Assembly: GCA_965662745.1 (NCBI GenBank)
Contig: CBFIJK010000012.1
Location: forward strand, 7,096-71,095
Direction: 5' to 3'
DNA length: 64,000 nt
From: Anianibacter sp965662745
Lineage (GTDB): Bacteria; Pseudomonadota; Alphaproteobacteria; Rhodobacterales; Rhodobacteraceae
Shown here in pieces: positions 1-8,584 of this stretch; position 1 is the first letter of the stretch; every line of letters begins with the position of its first letter. The notes beneath the pieces are model-generated. The model was not told where the DNA came from, did no database searches, and saw only the letters and a program-made list of their open reading frames with translations. The position numbers and the translations under genes are program-made.

Positions 1-615
1 ACCGTCGAACGATCGGTTGAGACCGCGTTCCTCGAATCCGAATACCTGGTCCTCAATCTTGACCGGAACGATTTTTCGACTGCCGCTGCTATGGCCGAGG
101 CGATCAATTCGATGTTCGGCCAAGGCATCGCATTGGCCATAGATGGAACATCGGTGCGGGTGCGCGCCCCCGCCGCTCCGTCCGAGCGTGTCTCATTCAT
201 GTCGCTGCTGGAAATGGTCGAGGTGGAACCCGCCGCTCCGCCCGCACAGGTCATTGTCAACGCCCGAACCGGAACCATCGTCATAAACGGCAGCGTAAGG
301 GTTACGCCATCGGCCGTTTCGCATGGCACGCTGACTGTCCGCATCAATGAGGATTTCAACGTCGATCAAGGCGCAACGGTGGTCAATGGCGACGATGGCG
401 TCGTGATAGCCGGGGGCGAGCCGGTGGTCACGCCCGACAGTCAGATCGCGGTCGATACGGGCGAGGCGCGGGCGTTCGTGTTCAATCCAGGTGTGTCACT
501 GTCGTCGCTTGTCGATGCCATCAACGCCGTTGGCGCCAGCCCTGCAGACCTCGTGTCGATCCTGGACGCGCTTCACAGTGCCGGGGCGCTGCGTGCAGAA
601 CTCATCGTGATCTGA
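1..615 (+). CDS. flgI: Flagellar P-ring protein FlgI, C-terminal part (gene cut by window start)
   Basis: Reading frame 1 is open from the first base, so the true start lies upstream; about 204 residues are visible. FlgI forms the periplasmic P ring around the rod. The visible part begins with the family segment TVERSVETAFLESEYLVL, continues with an L-x-L-x-x-x-DF-x-TA-x-x-x-x-x-IN pattern, and later has the VIVNARTGTIVINGSVRV strand that is typical of the FlgI C-terminal half. It ends 9 bases before the flgJ-like gene and heads the run flgI-J-K-L. Identification is firm; the signal peptide and N-terminal half are outside the window. Confidence 0.95.
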   Translation, partial: TVERSVETAFLESEYLVLNLDRNDFSTAAAMAEAINSMFGQGIALAIDGTSVRVRAPAAPSERVSFMSLLEMVEVEPAAPPAQVIVNARTGTIVINGSVRVTPSAVSHGTLTVRINEDFNVDQGATVVNGDDGVVIAGGEPVVTPDSQIAVDTGEARAFVFNPGVSLSSLVDAINAVGASPADLVSILDALHSAGALRAELIVI

Positions 616-624
616 GGAACGACC

Positions 625-921
625 ATGACCCTCTCTGCACTTTCTCAGACTTCTGCCGTTACCGGATCCGAGATCAGTCGGAACGAGACCCGACTGAAGG
701 AAGTGGCAGAAGGATTCGAAGCGTTGTTCCTGCAGCAGATGTTGAAGAGTGCACGGTCGGCCTCGTTGGGCGAGGGGCTGTTCGATTCATCGGGCCAGGA
801 CAAAGTCCAATCGCTGCTCGACCAGACCTTGACCGAAACAGGGGCGGGCCACTCCAACCTTGGAATCGCCCGCGCACTTTACCAACAGTTCAGCGGCGCA
901 GCTGGCGGCAGTGATCACTGA
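625..921 (+). CDS. flgJ: Rod-binding protein, FlgJ N-terminal-domain type
   Basis: The 98-residue product carries the rod-capping core (VAEGFEALFLQQMLKSAR, roughly residues 27-44) found at the N terminus of FlgJ. It lacks the muramidase domain that enterobacterial FlgJ has, as is usual in alphaproteobacteria, where a separate lytic transglycosylase opens the peptidoglycan. The start ATG follows a GAGGAAC ribosome site. Its stop overlaps the flgK start (TGATG), so flgK translation is probably coupled. The role in rod assembly comes from the family; no catalytic residues are expected. Confidence 0.88.
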   Translation: MTLSALSQTSAVTGSEISRNETRLKEVAEGFEALFLQQMLKSARSASLGEGLFDSSGQDKVQSLLDQTLTETGAGHSNLGIARALYQQFSGAAGGSDH

Positions 922-2537
922 TGGCCGGGATATTCGATATCGGGGCCAGCGGTCTTGCGGCCAGCCGAGCAGCGCTGACCGTCACCGGTGAAAATATCGC
1001 TAACGCGGACACCGACGGGTATCATCGTCGGAACGTGATCAGCGAAAGCCTGCCGGGCCGCGCGTCCAGCCCAACGACCAAGGCCCCCATCGCAAATGGG
1101 GTCGGCATCAGCGAAGTACGGCGCGCGTTCGATGGGCTGCTCGCCGCGCGCGAGCGGGTCGCGAATGGGGCCGCGCAGGCGGCTGAGACCGCTCAGCCCT
1201 ATCTCGAAGCGCTTGAACAGCGCCTCATGCCCGAAGGCGGCGGCGTCGGTCCGAAGCTCGGGGCATGGTTCGAGGCGATCGGCACACTTGCCAGCGCGCC
1301 CGATGATCCGGGGTTCCGGTCCATCGTTCTGTCTGCCGGCGATGGCCTGGCGGCTGGTGTTCGCGATCTGGCAAGGGGACTTGGGGAACTTGTGTCGGGG
1401 GTCACCGAAGAGGCCGTGATGGGCATCGACCGGGCGAATACGATCCTTGTTGATCTTGCCGAGTTGCAGAAGGACCTGCTGGCGTCTCAGGGCAGTGGAA
1501 CGGCGAACGCGATCCTCGATCGCCGCGATGCGTTGCTTGGCGAGCTTGGCGGGATCACTTCGATCCATGTCACCCCCGAGGACGGTGGGCGCGTGTCGGT
1601 CACCCTTGGATCGGACCCGGGCGGCCCGCTTCTGTTGAAGGGCGGGAAACATGGCGCTCTATCCTCAACGGACCCGGACCGCATCACGGCCATTCCGGTG
1701 GACGGCGGCTCGCCGCAGACGCGCCGTGTCGATACGGGACTGTTGCAGGGAATAAGCGATGCGCTGGGCGCGATCGGTGCCGCGCAGGATGCGCTTGATA
1801 CGTGGGCGCAGGGGATCGCGGAGGACATGAATTTTGTTCATGCCTCGGGTCTTCGGCAGGATGGGAACCCGGGGGACGAGATGTTTTCGCTTCGCGGCTG
1901 GCAAGTGTCTCCGATGGCGGCATCTGCAGGCCGGATCAGTGCGGATACCGAGATTACCGATCCCGCGCTGATGCCCGCCGGGCCGCTGACTGTGGTCCGG
2001 GACACCGGCGCAGGCCTGTGGCGCGTCAATGATGCGTCGGGCACCGAGCTTGCCAATGGTGCGACCGAGATCACGCTACCCGGCCTCGTGATCCGTCCGG
2101 GCGGCGATGCGCGAAACGGCGACCGTATGCTCTTGTCACTGCGCGAGGGATCGGCGCTGGACCTTGCGTTCATGCCGGCTTCGGGCGCCGAGCTTGCGAC
2201 CGCTTCCACGAATGCCGCCGCTGTCGGCGATCCAACCATCGCGGAACGCATCGCCGATCTTGCGTCGCGCGATGCCATGTCCGGACGCGGCGGTTATTCC
2301 GCCGAATACGCCGAGATTCTGGCGGATGCCGGATCTACCGTTTCGGCCGGGCGCGATCGCGTGCTGTCGACGACAGCGCGTCTGGAAAGCGCACAAAGCA
2401 CAATCGCCGCCGCATCCTCGGTCGATCTCGATACCGAGGCCGCCGATCTCTTGCGCCACCAACAAGCCTATCAGGCCAATGCTCAGGTCCTGAATGTTGC
2501 CCGGCAGCTGTTTGACACGCTGCTCAATGCTGTCTGA
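921..2537 (+). CDS. flgK: Flagellar hook-associated protein 1 (FlgK)
   Basis: The 538-residue product is the first hook-filament junction protein, exported through the flagellar export apparatus. The N terminus has the axial-protein signature (IFDIGASGLAASRAALTVTG followed by ENIANADTDGY). The C terminus ends in the helical D0 segment DTEAADLLRHQQAYQANAQV, the usual FlgK ending. Length is normal for the family. The start codon overlaps the flgJ stop, and flgL follows after about 11 bases, so flgI-J-K-L read as one operon. Confidence 0.95.
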   Translation: MAGIFDIGASGLAASRAALTVTGENIANADTDGYHRRNVISESLPGRASSPTTKAPIANGVGISEVRRAFDGLLAARERVANGAAQAAETAQPYLEALEQRLMPEGGGVGPKLGAWFEAIGTLASAPDDPGFRSIVLSAGDGLAAGVRDLARGLGELVSGVTEEAVMGIDRANTILVDLAELQKDLLASQGSGTANAILDRRDALLGELGGITSIHVTPEDGGRVSVTLGSDPGGPLLLKGGKHGALSSTDPDRITAIPVDGGSPQTRRVDTGLLQGISDALGAIGAAQDALDTWAQGIAEDMNFVHASGLRQDGNPGDEMFSLRGWQVSPMAASAGRISADTEITDPALMPAGPLTVVRDTGAGLWRVNDASGTELANGATEITLPGLVIRPGGDARNGDRMLLSLREGSALDLAFMPASGAELATASTNAAAVGDPTIAERIADLASRDAMSGRGGYSAEYAEILADAGSTVSAGRDRVLSTTARLESAQSTIAAASSVDLDTEAADLLRHQQAYQANAQVLNVARQLFDTLLNAV

Positions 2538-2548
2538 GGAGAGTGACG

Positions 2549-3460
2549 ATGACCATTGGAACCGCCCTGTTTCACGCGCACGCCAGTACCCGTTTCCAGA
2601 CGCTTGGCAGCGAGATTGCGACGCTGCAGTCCGAGATCTCCTCGGGCCGCAACGATCCGCGTCCATCGGCCGATCCCTTGCGCGCATTGCGCCTGTCGGC
2701 CGCGGATGAGCAGGGCGCCCGTCTTGAAAGGTTTTCCACCAATCTTGAGACCGCGCAGGGACGTCTCGGTCTTGCCGACGCCGCCGTTGCCGCGGGAACC
2801 GACGTCATGCAACGGTTGCGCGAATTGGCTTTGTCTGCATCGACGGCCACTCTCTCGCCGAACCAGCGATCCGCGATCACGTCCGAGGCCCGGGAATTGC
2901 GCGGCTCTCTGCTCGATGTCGCCAATGCGCGCGATGAAGCTGGACGATCACTGTTCGGCGGCAACATGACCGAAGGTGATCCCTATGGCGATATTGCCGG
3001 AACGGTTGTCTATCAAGGTGATAGTGGTGGACGCAGTCTGCGCGTTTCGGAAAGCGCCAAGATCGACACTGCCGTTCCCGGCCCCGAGATTTTCGATGGC
3101 ATGCGAGAGACGGTTCCCGGCGATCCAACCGACATCTTCCAGGCGATTGATACGTTCCTGACGGCCCTGGCCGACCCGGTCGGTGCGGGGATGGACGTCG
3201 CCTTGCGCTCGATTACCGAGGCTGGCAATCACCTTGCAGATGGCCGCGCCCGCATCGGCGCGATCGCGGCGCGGGTCGAGCTTCAGGCCGATGCCATCGA
3301 CGCCCGCCAGCTTCGCCTTGATGAAGGTCTATCATCGCTGCGCGAGCTTGATCTGGCCCAGACCGTCACAGAACTCAGCCGCAAGTTGCTGACACGGGAC
3401 GCAGCTCAGCAAAGCTTTGTGTCCATCGGTCGAACGAATCTATTCGACTATATGCGCTGA
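2549..3460 (+). CDS. flgL: Flagellar hook-associated protein 3 (FlgL)
   Basis: FlgL is the second hook-filament junction protein. I chose the ATG at 2549 rather than the in-frame GTG at 2543 because a GAGGAGAG ribosome site sits 5-12 bases before it. The 303-residue product has flagellin-like ends: an N-terminal helix with the pattern TRFQTLGSEIATLQSEISSG and a C-terminal helix LAQTVTELSRKLLTRDAAQQ. It is the last gene of the flgI-flgL run; the next gene, fleQ-like, starts 221 bases later. Confidence 0.93.
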   Translation: MTIGTALFHAHASTRFQTLGSEIATLQSEISSGRNDPRPSADPLRALRLSAADEQGARLERFSTNLETAQGRLGLADAAVAAGTDVMQRLRELALSASTATLSPNQRSAITSEARELRGSLLDVANARDEAGRSLFGGNMTEGDPYGDIAGTVVYQGDSGGRSLRVSESAKIDTAVPGPEIFDGMRETVPGDPTDIFQAIDTFLTALADPVGAGMDVALRSITEAGNHLADGRARIGAIAARVELQADAIDARQLRLDEGLSSLRELDLAQTVTELSRKLLTRDAAQQSFVSIGRTNLFDYMR

Positions 3461-3681
3461 TCTGGTCCGGGGACTTCCCGGGCGGCGCATGCGCGTTCGC
3501 CGGATACAGTCACGCTTTAGCCGCAACTCGGACATGGTTAGTATCATTCGATATCGCTCACTCGACTTATGGTCCAAACGTTAACCAGAGGTGCGGCTAA
3601 ACTCCGCGAAAGACGTCCCCAGATGATGATTTTGCCGGGCTAGAAAGGTTGGGCAGAAGGAATCGCAAAGGACGCCCCCGG

Positions 3682-4752
3682 ATGACACGCCACTGGACCC
3701 CCACCGCCGCCAAAGCCGAGCCGATGGAAGACCTTTGTCTGGACGCGCTGCTCGTCGGAGGCTCTGCGGCTATGCGAAAGGCAAAATCCACGATCGCGCT
3801 TGCTGCGCCGTCCGATGCGACTGTTCTGGTGCAAGGAGATACCGGTGTCGGAAAAGAGCTGGCCGCCCAGGCGCTTCACATGCTGTCGGGACGGTCCGGG
3901 CGTCTTGTCGCCGTGAACTGTGCCGCGATCCCTTCCGAGCTTCTGGAATCGGAATTGTTTGGCCACGAGAAAGGCGCCTTCACGGGGGCAACCGAGGCGC
4001 GAGCAGGCCGGGTGGAACAGGCCCATAACGGAACACTCTTCCTCGACGAGATCGGGGATATGCCCCTTGAGCTTCAATCCAAGCTCTTGCGGGTTCTGGA
4101 GGCTCGCCGGGTACAGCGGCTTGGCGGCCAATCCGATCTTCCCGTCGATTTCCGCCTGGTTTGCGCAACCCACCGCAACCTTGGCAAGGAGGTCGAAGCG
4201 GGGCGTTTCCGCGCAGACCTTTTCTTCCGTATCGCCGTGATCCCGATGACCCTGCCGGCCCTTCGCGACAGGACCGAGGATCTTCCCTCGTTGCTGGACG
4301 CACTTGGACGGAGCCGGATCGGAACCACGCGTCCGGTGTTCACCCTTGCCGCACTGCGTGTCCTGAAAAGCCATTCATGGCCAGGAAACGTGCGCGAACT
4401 GCGCAATGTCTACGAACGTGCCCTGGTGCTGTTTCCCGGCCGCGAGATTTCGGGACAGAACGCAGAAGAGCTTGTTCAGGGCTTCGATCCGGCCAAGCCC
4501 GCCCCGCCAGTGCCGACGGCTGAAACGGCGGTTGGCTCTTTGAAGGAAAACTTGGTCTCCAAGGGCTCTCTGGATTTCCGGCGCAGGGTCCAGACGGTTG
4601 AGGCGGAACTTATCGAGGCCGCTTTGGATTTCACCGATGGCTGCGTTTCTCACGCCGCACTTGCGCTGAAACTGCAGCGCACCACCCTGATCGAGAAGAT
4701 GAAGAAACTGGGGATCACGTCTGACCAGTTCCGGGTCGCCGCCGCGTCGTGA
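3682..4752 (+). CDS. fleQ: Sigma-54-dependent activator with helix-turn-helix and no regulatory domain (FleQ-like)
   Basis: The 356-residue product is an AAA+ sigma-54 activator. Seen directly: Walker A GDTGVGKE (about residues 52-59), the sigma-54 contact loop GAFTGA (98-103), Walker B GTLFLDEIGD (117-126), the SWPGNVRELRN segment, and a Fis-type helix-turn-helix near 315-345 (LIEAALDFTDGCVSHAALAL, then LQRTTLIEKMKKLGI). There is no receiver-like N-terminal domain. I prefer ATG 3682, preceded by AAAGGAC, over the in-frame TTG at 3649. Together with the helix-turn-helix-less activator at 25928-27064 it matches the FleQ/FleT pair of R. sphaeroides fla1, so it probably supplies the DNA binding for flagellar sigma-54 promoters. 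Confidence 0.88.
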   Translation: MTRHWTPTAAKAEPMEDLCLDALLVGGSAAMRKAKSTIALAAPSDATVLVQGDTGVGKELAAQALHMLSGRSGRLVAVNCAAIPSELLESELFGHEKGAFTGATEARAGRVEQAHNGTLFLDEIGDMPLELQSKLLRVLEARRVQRLGGQSDLPVDFRLVCATHRNLGKEVEAGRFRADLFFRIAVIPMTLPALRDRTEDLPSLLDALGRSRIGTTRPVFTLAALRVLKSHSWPGNVRELRNVYERALVLFPGREISGQNAEELVQGFDPAKPAPPVPTAETAVGSLKENLVSKGSLDFRRRVQTVEAELIEAALDFTDGCVSHAALALKLQRTTLIEKMKKLGITSDQFRVAAAS

Positions 4753-4757
4753 CATCA

Positions 4758-6392
4758 TCAATTATTCTGCCCATTCCAGGCATCCAGCAGACCTGTAAGG
4801 TAATCGCCCGTGGAATTGAGCTGTGTCACGATACGTTCCATTTCGATGAAGCGTGACCGATACCGGTTCTCTATGTCGATGATGTCCTGGTCGAGTGTTT
4901 CAAGAGTTTCGGTGCCTTCGGACAAGGTTTTGGAGTAGGATGCTTCACGCCGACCGATAGCGCCATCCGAGGTCAGCGCCTTGTCGATCGCGGTTTGCAG
5001 GCGCTCGAACGGACTTATTCCGTAATGGAGTGTCGAGGCTGTCACATCGTTGTCGACCGTCAGCGACACACCGGCAAGCGGTCCGGACGTAACCGCGATG
5101 CTCCATGTCCCGTCTCCATTGTCGGACGCATCGAAGGTGTCGTCTCCGACCCTCGCGGTTCCGGTCGCGCTGTCGAAGGCGAACGCATAGGCGCCGGGCG
5201 TGGCGCTGGCGCGCGGCGTGCCGGACATTTCCACGCCATCGGTCTCGCTGGACAGTCTGCCGCGCAACATGGCTTCGACGCTGGACGGGTCGTCTTGCAG
5301 CTTGGCCATCAGCAGGTCTTCATCAAAGCTGTAGCTGCCGTCTCGCTCTGTTCTGAACCCGAACTCGGACAGGAAAACCGGGTCGTCATCCAGTCCTGGG
5401 GTGCCAGATGACAGGATCGAACCCACTTCGCTCATCAAGGCCGACAGACCGGCATCGCCGGCAAGTGGGCCAGCATCCACACCAGCCGCGCCGCGCGCCA
5501 ACATCTCGCGGGACAGGGAACGGAACTGGTTGAGATTGTCCGCGAGGGACATGAACGCCTCGGACGCAAGATCGGGATCCGGGCCGACGGCGATTGTCGC
5601 TGCGATGCCGTCGGTGGGTCGGGCAAGCGACAGCGTGACGCCCGGAATGACATCGTCGATCCAGTTCGTCTGGCGGCGCAGGGTGATATTGTCGAGCGTC
5701 AGGATCGCATCGGACGCCGCGCGCAATTCGACGGCGGAAGGGTCGGCCGAGAAATCGAAGCCAGTCAAGGCAGCGCTGCTGCCAGCGGCGACCGAGAACC
5801 GCAAGGCGTTGTCGGACCCCGTGTCCGACAGGACACCGAGCGAAAACGTTCCGTCGCCGACATCGACGACACGGGCCATGACGCCATCGATCTCGTTGAG
5901 CGTGTCGGCCATATCCTGAAGCGTCGCAGTTGGTCCGAAGGTCAATGAACCGCCCGGACTTGATCCGGCAGTAAACGTGCCGGTGTCCCACCGTCCGAAG
6001 TCGATCGTAAGCGTGCCGGGACCGATAATGTCCTCAGGGCCGGAAAACCCCGAGAATTCAAGAACCTGTTGAGTCGCAAGCTGCGTGACGCCGACAGACG
6101 CCAACTGAGGCGTCAGTTTTGCTGCATCGGTCAGGAATGCGCCGACGGCACCGCTATCGCTTGTCACCTGCGAAATCTGCGCTGAGGACGTCGCGGTCAA
6201 CGCAGAGCCGAGCGTGCCGATGCTCTCACGCAGTCGGTCGATTGCACCCAGAGAAACTTCGGCACGGTCGATCCGCTGCTGAACAAGTGATTTCTTCGGC
6301 GCGATCTGCGCCGTGGCGAGATCGCTGGCGAGCGAAATGATATCGAGACCGCTGCCCGAGGTGTTCAGCTTTGAGAGTATGTCTGTCGACAT
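4758..6392 (-). CDS. fliD: Flagellar filament cap / hook-associated protein 2 (FliD)
   Basis: The 544-residue product has the FliD N-terminal signature (SGSGLDIISLASDLATAQ followed by a coiled segment) and a C-terminal heptad-rich helix ending in YLTGLLDAWNGQNN. FliD caps the growing filament and folds flagellin. It is convergent with the fleQ-like gene, only 5 bases apart, and lies downstream of motB with a 54-base gap. That gap holds a candidate FliA-type promoter (TAAA-N15-ACCGTTCT), so fliD may be expressed as a late gene separately from motAB. Confidence 0.92.
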   Translation of the reverse strand: MSTDILSKLNTSGSGLDIISLASDLATAQIAPKKSLVQQRIDRAEVSLGAIDRLRESIGTLGSALTATSSAQISQVTSDSGAVGAFLTDAAKLTPQLASVGVTQLATQQVLEFSGFSGPEDIIGPGTLTIDFGRWDTGTFTAGSSPGGSLTFGPTATLQDMADTLNEIDGVMARVVDVGDGTFSLGVLSDTGSDNALRFSVAAGSSAALTGFDFSADPSAVELRAASDAILTLDNITLRRQTNWIDDVIPGVTLSLARPTDGIAATIAVGPDPDLASEAFMSLADNLNQFRSLSREMLARGAAGVDAGPLAGDAGLSALMSEVGSILSSGTPGLDDDPVFLSEFGFRTERDGSYSFDEDLLMAKLQDDPSSVEAMLRGRLSSETDGVEMSGTPRASATPGAYAFAFDSATGTARVGDDTFDASDNGDGTWSIAVTSGPLAGVSLTVDNDVTASTLHYGISPFERLQTAIDKALTSDGAIGRREASYSKTLSEGTETLETLDQDIIDIENRYRSRFIEMERIVTQLNSTGDYLTGLLDAWNGQNN

Positions 6393-6412
6393 TTCGCGTC
6401 TCCTTTACCGCC

Positions 6413-6439
6413 AGAACGGTTGCGGTCGCGTTCAGTTTA
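6413..6439 (-). promoter_or_regulatory. Candidate sigma-28 (FliA) promoter for fliD
   Basis: On the minus strand TAAA (6439-6436) is followed by exactly 15 bases and ACCGTTCT (6420-6413). The sigma-28 layout is TAAA-N15-GCCGATAA. The -10 shares the CGTT core seen in front of flgM, fliS and flagellin in this window. The distance to the fliD start leaves a short leader with a GGAG ribosome site. This is sequence reading only. Confidence 0.5.
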
Positions 6440-6446
6440 GCGAGGC

Positions 6447-7601
6447 TCAGTAGTCGATCTCGATTTCGATCCGCCGATTCAGGGCGCGGCCCTGTTCCGA
6501 GCTGTTATTCGCAATCGGGTCGGACTCGCCGCGGCTTGTCGCGATCAGCCTTTCGGGGTCGATCAATCCCTGAGCCGAAAGCTCTCGCACAACGGCGGCC
6601 GATCGTGCAGCCGCAAGGCCCCAGTTATCTGCAAAGCGCGATCCGGTCCCAAGCGGGCGGTCGTCTGTATGCCCCGTGACGGTGATCTTGCTGGCGTCGT
6701 TCATCGTCGAGAAGGCAAGGCGCGCCATGATGTCCCGCGCCTCGCGCGTCAGGTTCGCATCGCCCGACGCAAAGGTTCCTCCGGCCCCGACGGTTACGAT
6801 CACCTTGTCCTCGCGTTGTTCGACTGACACCAGACCCTCTGAAATTTCTTCCCGCAGCGAGACCCGAAGTTCCGCCTCTGCGATGGATGCGGTTCTCTCG
6901 CTATCGCCCGCGCCCCCCGAAGACGGTGTCGTGCCCGGGCTTTGCGCCGTTTCGTTTGTCTCTGGTTCGGCTTCCGAAGCGCGGGCAAGTTCGGACACGG
7001 TGGCCGCGTCGCTTTCGAAACGGACGTCGTCCAGCTTCTCTGCCTGGTCGGGGTCGTCCGCCTTGGCCTGAGAGATCGCCTCAAGGGCTTTGTCCACAGC
7101 CTCGCGCGCCGTATCAGGCGCCTCGGCGGAGACCGAGATCACGATCTCGCCCTGCTCGGCGCTGACCTCGACCTCTTTCATGTTGATCGCGTCTTCCAGC
7201 GCCTGTGCCAGCTCGCCCGTTCCTTCGTCGCCGTCCGGGGCAGCTTTGTCGATGTCTCGCTGGTCGGTGTCGGTGGTCTGCTGCGTGATTTCGGGCAGAA
7301 CCGAGGCGTCGGGCGATGGGCTGAACTTCAGATCAAGGATCGTGGTGCCCTTGGGCTGTTCAAAGGCGGGCGAATTCCGCTGAACACCGAAGGAATTGCG
7401 CAAGGATCCGGCGACCATCTTGAACTTCGGCTGATTGAATTCCGCGAATGACAGAATAAGGACGAAGAATGCCATCAAGAGCGTGGCAATATCGGCAAAG
7501 GTCGCCATCCACGCCGGAGATCCAACAGGCGGGCATTTCGGGCACTCGTCCTCGGGTTCCTCCTCGACGACGACGGGAAGGGGAATCGGCTTCTTGGCCA
7601 T
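6447..7601 (-). CDS. motB: Flagellar stator protein MotB, PomB-like
   Basis: The 384-residue product has one membrane segment near residues 35-53 with the ion-binding aspartate D37 in TFADIATLLMAFFVLILSF. It then has a long acidic periplasmic linker and a C-terminal OmpA-like peptidoglycan-binding domain (VTGHTDDRP, then SRGESDPIANNSSEQGRALN and RRIEIEI). The N terminus (CPPVGSPAWMATFAD, then KFKMVAGSLRNSFGVQ and PKGTTIL) follows Vibrio PomB closely, which points to the sodium-type stator subfamily. The PomB cysteine in the membrane segment is alanine here. It lies 3 bases downstream of motA. Confidence 0.92.
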   Translation of the reverse strand: MAKKPIPLPVVVEEEPEDECPKCPPVGSPAWMATFADIATLLMAFFVLILSFAEFNQPKFKMVAGSLRNSFGVQRNSPAFEQPKGTTILDLKFSPSPDASVLPEITQQTTDTDQRDIDKAAPDGDEGTGELAQALEDAINMKEVEVSAEQGEIVISVSAEAPDTAREAVDKALEAISQAKADDPDQAEKLDDVRFESDAATVSELARASEAEPETNETAQSPGTTPSSGGAGDSERTASIAEAELRVSLREEISEGLVSVEQREDKVIVTVGAGGTFASGDANLTREARDIMARLAFSTMNDASKITVTGHTDDRPLGTGSRFADNWGLAAARSAAVVRELSAQGLIDPERLIATSRGESDPIANNSSEQGRALNRRIEIEIDY

Positions 7602-7604
7602 CGC

Positions 7605-8369
7605 TTAGGCCGCCGCCAGCAGTTGCGCCTGGACCTTGGGAGGCAGGGCGGCGACCATCTGCTCTTGGACGTTTCTCCCGGATTCTCCGCGCGCGATGTT
7701 GCGCAAGCCTTCAAGAACCATTCCTCGATAGATGGTTTCAGCGGCGGAATAGCCCTCCAGTTTTGACAAGATCGGCCCGAACAGCACGTTCGCAAAGAAC
7801 GCACCATAAAGGGTCGTCAGCAGCGCAACCGCCATGGCAGGACCGATCGCCTTGGGGTCCGCCATGTTGCCAAGCATTTGCACAAGCCCGATCAGTGTCC
7901 CGATCATTCCCATAGCCGGGGCGATATCCACCCAGGCTTTCACCACGCCCTGGAATTCCGCGTGGCGTATTTTCATGGCGCGTATTTCATGGTTGAGCTG
8001 CTTGACCAGTTTCGCCTCGTCGGCGCCATCGATCAGCATCTGCAGACCCTTCTCGAAGAAGGCGTCCGGGATCTCTTTTCCTTCGAGGGCCATGATGCCT
8101 TCCTTGCGGGCGATGTTCGAGAATTCGACCATCGTCTCAACAAGCTCTTTCTGATTGGGGGGCTTCGGCATGAAGCACTTTGCCATCGCGCCGAAGCTGC
8201 CAAGAAAAATCCCCATCGGGCTGCGTAGCATCACGCCGAAAAACGTCCCTCCGAAGACGATGATGATCGACGCTACATCGATATAGGGACCAAGGCCGCC
8301 AGAGGTGATCATCGCCCCGGCGATCATTCCAATGGCACCAATCATGCCGATCAAGGCCGCGATATCCAT
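7605..8369 (-). CDS. motA: Flagellar stator protein MotA, PomA-like
   Basis: The 254-residue product has four membrane segments and pairs with MotB to form the ion channel that turns the motor. I use ATG 8369 (preceded by CGGAGTGCGAC) rather than the longer upstream extension, because the protein then begins MDIAALIGMIGAIG as in the PomA family. PAMGMIGTLIGLVQML and DPKAIGPAMAVALLTTLYGA match PomA. Threonines fall at 158, 185 and 186, where PomA has functionally important threonines. A sigma-54 site with exact spacing lies just upstream. Confidence 0.92.
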   Translation of the reverse strand: MDIAALIGMIGAIGMIAGAMITSGGLGPYIDVASIIIVFGGTFFGVMLRSPMGIFLGSFGAMAKCFMPKPPNQKELVETMVEFSNIARKEGIMALEGKEIPDAFFEKGLQMLIDGADEAKLVKQLNHEIRAMKIRHAEFQGVVKAWVDIAPAMGMIGTLIGLVQMLGNMADPKAIGPAMAVALLTTLYGAFFANVLFGPILSKLEGYSAAETIYRGMVLEGLRNIARGESGRNVQEQMVAALPPKVQAQLLAAA

Positions 8370-8404
8370 GTCGCACTCCGTTTGCGTGGGATTTGCAAAG
8401 AAGC

Positions 8405-8421
8405 GGCAAGAACAGTGCCAA
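8405..8421 (-). promoter_or_regulatory. Sigma-54 promoter of motA-motB
   Basis: Minus-strand sequence TTGGCACTGTTCTTGCC fits the sigma-54 consensus, with GG and GC separated by exactly 10 bases. The predicted start of transcription is about 25 bases before the motA ATG. The rpoN gene and two flagellar sigma-54 activators in the same window make the site credible. Confidence 0.8.
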
Positions 8422-8506
8422 GCCGCGCCCGAACCGGACGACAAAGTGAGCGGTCAAGAAAATATATAAATAAAACAGCGGTTAAGCCCGGATCGAATTA
8501 CAGGGT

Positions 8507-8533
8507 TTAACATTTTTCGCGATGTGCCGTTGC
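8507..8533 (+). promoter_or_regulatory. Candidate sigma-28 (FliA) promoter of flagellin
   Basis: TTAA (8507-8510), exactly 15 bases, then GCCGTTGC (8526-8533). The spacing is that of sigma-28 promoters and the -10 starts GCCGTT as in the stronger flgM site. It would give a leader of roughly 45 bases before the flagellin ATG. The -35 has one mismatch and the last half of the -10 is poor. Confidence 0.45.
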
Positions 8534-8584
8534 CTACTCCGAGCGCTGTGACCGGCGCCTGATATTCACCCAGGAGACCGTACC

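Noticed and set aside
3461..3681. CtrA-type sites (TTAA-N7-TTAA) before the fleQ-like gene
   Set aside because: Only isolated half-like elements (TTAACCAG, GGTTAG) are present and none has the N7 spacing.
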